A stretch of DNA of 64,000 nucleotides from Streptomyces roseolilacinus (lineage in GTDB: Bacteria > Actinomycetota > Actinomycetes > Streptomycetales > Streptomycetaceae). This document shows, piece after piece, positions 61,375 to 64,000 of this stretch. Under the pieces are notes generated by a model that saw only the letters and a list, made by a program, of their open reading frames with translations, made no database searches and was not told the DNA's origin. Where the stretch lies: the NCBI RefSeq assembly GCF_014649335.1, contig NZ_BMSV01000009.1, positions 186,001-250,000 of the forward strand. The letters are read 5' to 3'. How positions within the stretch are numbered: the stretch's first letter is position 1; each line of letters opens with the position of its first letter. The position numbers were made by a program, and so were the translations under genes.

Positions 61375-63069
61375 TCAGCAGGCGCCGAGGTCCTGCCAGA
61401 CTCCCCACTCACCGGTGGTGCCGGGCTCCTCGCCGCGCGTCCACCACTTCGCCTTCCACGTACGGCCCTTGTGGGAGGCCTGCGCGCCGCCCGCGTACGA
61501 GGCCGCCGCGTCCCACGCCGGGGCCGAGCACGCCGCCGGGCCCGTCGGGGTCGGGGTCGGAGTGGGCGTCGGGGTGGGAGTGGGAGTGGGCGTCGGGGTC
61601 GGGTCCGGGGTCTGCGGGGTGCCGCCGACCGCCGCGGCGATCTCGTTCAGCAGCGTGGCCTTCTCGTCCAGGCCGAGCAGCGAGTACATCATCGCGCCCG
61701 CCAGACCGCGGCTGTGCGCGTACGCGGCGCGCGCCTGGACGGCCCGCTTGTCCAGGCCGGTGAAGAACTCGCCGTCCTTGTAGAAGTACGAGGCCTTCGC
61801 CTGGTCGTCCCAGAAGGTGGTCGCCGGGTTGTCGACGATGCCGCCCAGCTCCTTGTAGTGGGCGATGCCGGCCTGCTGGCTGACCGGGCGGGCCGCCGAG
61901 GCGCCGGTCGCGGGCTGCGCCAGGCCGTTCTTCGCGCCGGCGGGGACGCCCTTCCAGCCGCGGTAGTAGAACTCGTAGCCGAGGGTCAGCTTGTTCGCGG
62001 GGAAGCCGCCGGCGATGCCGTAGGCGGGCTCCCCGTCGATCCAGGCGTCGATGGCGTCGTCGACCGAGTACTTCTCGGTGCCCGGCGCGATCGGGTCGGT
62101 CGGGTCGTCGGCGCCGGAGTACAGCGGCGACTGGTGGTACGTCGGCCCGTCGCCGTCCCAGGCCCCGTGCATGTCGTACGTCATGATGTTCGCGTAGTCG
62201 AGGTACGCGCCGATCTTGTCCGTCTCGATGTGCCGGATCTTGTCCTGGCCGGCCGGCAGGGCGGCGGTCAGCAGGTACTTCCTGCCGCCGTGCGCGGCGC
62301 CGTACGCGTCGAGTTGCTTGCGGAACTCGGCGAGCAGCAGCGTGAAGTTCCGCTTGTCCTCGGGGCCGTAGTGGTTGCCGAGGTGGCCGCCGTCCGAGCC
62401 GGGGTACTCCCAGTCGACGTCGATGCCGTCGAAGATGCCGGCGGCGGTGCCGGGACCGCCGTAGCCGCCCTCGACGGGCAGGTCGCCCTGGATGTACTGC
62501 TTGATGCAGGACGAGACGAGCTTCTTGCGGCTCTCCTCGGTCTTCGCCGCGTCGTGGAAGTACTTGGAGTACGTCCAGCCGCCCAGCGAGATGTTGATCT
62601 TCAGGTGGGGGTACTTCGCCTTCAGCTCCCTGAACTGGTTGAAGACGCCCACGATCGGCTGGTCCCACTTGTCGGCGACCCCGTCGACGCTGTCGGCGGC
62701 CGAGAAGGAGCGCTGGTAGTCGGCGTACGAGTCGCCCGCGCCGTCACCGGCGTTGGGGTTGTTGTCGTCGCCCGCCGCCTTGTTGGCCATGAAGCACGTG
62801 TGCTCGGTGGGGTGGATGTTGCCGAACGAGTAGTTGATGACGTCCAGCTTGGCCGCGATGCCCCTCGTGTCGAGGTGCTTGGGGTAGAAGGCGTTGCCGT
62901 AGACGCTCCACTGGTCGTAGTAGGCGATCTTCACACCGCCGGTGGAGGCCGCGGAGGAGGTGGTCTCCGCCGCGCGGGCGGTGTCGGGGCCGGCGACGGC
63001 GGCCAGCGTGCCGGTGGCGGCGATGGCCAGACCGGTGAGCGCGGCGAGCAGGGGTTTGCGGGCGTGCAC
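61375..63069 (-). CDS. secreted GH18 chitinase with C-terminal CBM5/12
   Basis: This 564-residue protein has a signal peptide (MHARKPLLAALTGLAIAATG). The GH18 barrel carries the catalytic motif DGIDVDWEYPG (its last Glu is the acid) and the SLGGWTYSKYFHDAA strand. Insertions before YYRGWKGVPAG suggest a subfamily A, ChiA/ChiC-like processive chitinase. A (Thr-Pro)n linker of about 20 residues leads to a CBM5/12 domain with AKWWTRGEEPG, which binds chitin. The GTG start at 63069 has CGGAGG 6 bp upstream and gives a clean signal peptide. Its upstream region carries the 12-bp direct repeats typical of Streptomyces chi promoters. Confidence 0.95.
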   Translation of the reverse strand: MHARKPLLAALTGLAIAATGTLAAVAGPDTARAAETTSSAASTGGVKIAYYDQWSVYGNAFYPKHLDTRGIAAKLDVINYSFGNIHPTEHTCFMANKAAGDDNNPNAGDGAGDSYADYQRSFSAADSVDGVADKWDQPIVGVFNQFRELKAKYPHLKINISLGGWTYSKYFHDAAKTEESRKKLVSSCIKQYIQGDLPVEGGYGGPGTAAGIFDGIDVDWEYPGSDGGHLGNHYGPEDKRNFTLLLAEFRKQLDAYGAAHGGRKYLLTAALPAGQDKIRHIETDKIGAYLDYANIMTYDMHGAWDGDGPTYHQSPLYSGADDPTDPIAPGTEKYSVDDAIDAWIDGEPAYGIAGGFPANKLTLGYEFYYRGWKGVPAGAKNGLAQPATGASAARPVSQQAGIAHYKELGGIVDNPATTFWDDQAKASYFYKDGEFFTGLDKRAVQARAAYAHSRGLAGAMMYSLLGLDEKATLLNEIAAAVGGTPQTPDPTPTPTPTPTPTPTPTPTPTGPAACSAPAWDAAASYAGGAQASHKGRTWKAKWWTRGEEPGTTGEWGVWQDLGAC

Positions 63070-63150
63070 GAGCAGCCTCCGGGGGGGGTGAAGCGTGGTA
63101 CGCGAGCGGAAGTTGACGAATTGATAACCGCCGCGAGAACGCCGCGTCAA

Positions 63151-63178
63151 TGGTCTGCACCAGATGAGGACTAGACCA
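63151..63178 (-). promoter_or_regulatory. chi-type 12-bp direct repeats upstream of the chitinase gene
   Basis: On the minus strand TGGTCTAGTCCT (63167-63178) and TGGTGCAGACCA (63151-63162) form two related 12-bp repeats 4 bp apart, starting about 80 bp before the start codon. Streptomyces chitinase promoters carry such repeats (consensus near TGGTCCAGACCT) for chitin induction and glucose repression. They also resemble DasR-type TGGTCTAGACCA sites. Confidence 0.8.
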
Positions 63179-63225
63179 CCCGGCGGGAAAAACCCCTCAT
63201 CAGAGGCGTGCGAGTGCAAGAAGAA

Positions 63226-63252
63226 CCGCTCGCCACCCAGGGTGACGAGCGG
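63226..63252 (-). terminator. terminator of the LLM oxidoreductase gene
   Basis: CCGCTCG pairs with CGAGCGG, with partial pairing further in (ACCC/GGGT). It lies 12 bp past the stop of the minus-strand oxidoreductase gene and is followed on that strand by TTCTTGC. Confidence 0.65.
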
Positions 63253-63264
63253 TTTAAGGCTGCC

Positions 63265-64000
63265 TTAGGAATCTTGTGCGCCGCTTCCCGAGGAGGAACC
63301 AGCGCCTCCCATTCCGTACGCGTCCGCGATCAGCTCGTACGAGCGCAGCCGCGCCTCGCCGCCGTGCACGCTGGCCGTGATCATCAGCTCGTCGGCGCCG
63401 GTCCGCTCGCGGAGGTCGTCCAGACCGGCCCGCACCTCGTCGGGCGTGCCGTGGACCACGTTCGCCAGCCAGCCGTCGACGAAGTCCCGCTCGGCGGGAC
63501 CGTACGGGTACGCCTCCGCCTCCTCCGGCGTCGGCACGAGGCCCGGCCGCCCGGTGCGCAGCCGCACCATCGACAGCGCGCCGCTCAGCGCCTGGCGCCG
63601 CGCCTCGCGCGGGTCGTCGGCGGCCAGCGCGGAGACGCCGATCAGCGCGTACGGGGCGTCGAGCACGGCGGACGGGCGGAACGACGACCGGTACAGGTCC
63701 AGCGCCGGGATCGTGTTGCGGGCCGAGAAGTGGTGGGCGAAGGCGAACGGCAGGCCGAGCGCCCCGGCGAGCCGCGCGCTGAAGCCGGACGAGCCGAGCA
63801 GCCACACCGGAGGCCGTCCCACCGGGCCCTGCACCGGCCCCGGGACGGCGTGGATGCGGGCGTAGGGGTGGCCGTCGGGGAAGTCGTCGTCCAGGAACCG
63901 GATCAGCTCGGCCAGCTGCTGCGGGAACTCGTCGGCCCCCTCGTCCAGCCGGTCCGCGCGGCGCAGCGCGGCGGCGGTGGCGCCGTCCGTGCCGGGCGCG
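63265..64000 (-). CDS. LLM-class flavin-dependent oxidoreductase, C-terminal part
   Basis: About 245 residues of the C-terminal part are in the window; the start lies beyond base 64000. The sequence matches the MsnO8-type branch of luciferase-like monooxygenases: AELIRFLDDDFPDGHPYARIHAVPGP, then PPVWLLGSSGFSARLAGALGLPFAFAHHFS, which contacts the flavin phosphate. PSAVLDAPYALIGVSALAADDPREAR and a C-terminal GTPDEVRAGLDDLRERTGADELMITASVHG complete the barrel. Such enzymes use FMNH2 or F420 to oxidise small substrates; the substrate is unknown. It is on the same strand as the chitinase but separated from it by a terminator. Confidence 0.9.
   Translation of the reverse strand, partial: APGTDGATAAALRRADRLDEGADEFPQQLAELIRFLDDDFPDGHPYARIHAVPGPVQGPVGRPPVWLLGSSGFSARLAGALGLPFAFAHHFSARNTIPALDLYRSSFRPSAVLDAPYALIGVSALAADDPREARRQALSGALSMVRLRTGRPGLVPTPEEAEAYPYGPAERDFVDGWLANVVHGTPDEVRAGLDDLRERTGADELMITASVHGGEARLRSYELIADAYGMGGAGSSSGSGAQDS

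Noticed and set aside
61540-61610. Short repeats resembling a tandem array or CRISPR-like element
   Set aside because: They are in frame and encode the Thr-Pro linker of the chitinase; unit size and lack of spacers rule out CRISPR.

Overview
The window is very GC-rich DNA with Streptomyces features: strong third-position GC bias, GTG and TTG starts, 4-bp stop/start overlaps, TAT/Sec-secreted polysaccharidases, and an adpA gene with one TTA (bldA) codon. From memory, the gene order (desEF-desABCD, glmS, adpA, ornA, tRNA-His, cebR-cebEFG-bglC, cdgA) matches the Streptomyces coelicolor core region around SCO2780-SCO2817, so most of it is chromosomal core with accessory insertions. No phage, IS element, CRISPR array or origin was seen.

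Layout. (1) 1-6.4 kb: desferrioxamine uptake (desE C-terminus, desF) and biosynthesis (desABCD), with a DmdR1/IdeR-type iron box upstream of desA. (2) 6.5-11.8 kb: a small conserved protein, glmS, a secreted three-repeat Cys protein, a secreted alpha/beta hydrolase and a universal stress protein. (3) 11.8-15.1 kb: a 1.2-kb non-coding region, then adpA, ornA and tRNA-His. (4) 15.2-29.3 kb: a polysaccharide-degradation island with PL11 rhamnogalacturonan lyase, GH74-CBM2, CBM2-GH48 and CBM2-GH6. It is bounded by a truncated XRE regulator next to tRNA-His and a frameshifted GNAT remnant next to cebR. (5) 29.4-41.1 kb: cebR, cebEFG-bglC, then a second diverged copy of the whole cebEFG-bglC cassette. 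CebR operators (TGGGAGCGCTCCCA) occur at GH48 and twice between cebR and cebE, with degenerate versions at GH6 and both bglC genes. (6) 41.1-49.4 kb: lipoprotein, beta/gamma-crystallin-like protein, Ser/Thr kinase, two-component system, a 58-bp minisatellite, a membrane-anchored protein and a spermidine-synthase-like protein. (7) 49.7-57.7 kb: HTH-TPR regulator, phosphatase, a coupled three-gene nuclease/unknown/helicase operon, and small conserved genes. (8) 57.7-64 kb: tRNA-Lys, M6 metalloprotease, the GGDEF-EAL protein cdgA, a GH18 chitinase with chi-type direct repeats, and a partial LLM flavin oxidoreductase.

How the parts work together. Regions 4 and 5 form a complete cellulose route: secreted GH48 and GH6 cellobiohydrolases and GH74 xyloglucanase make cellobiose, CebEFG imports it, BglC cleaves it, and CebR represses the set. 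The most promising candidate system is the operon at 51942-56265. It encodes a RecB/Cas4-like nuclease with four cysteines suited to an Fe-S cluster, an unrecognised 536-residue protein, and a Upf1/Dna2-type SF1 helicase. The three genes overlap, and their order parallels the domain order of a Dna2-like enzyme split into three polypeptides.
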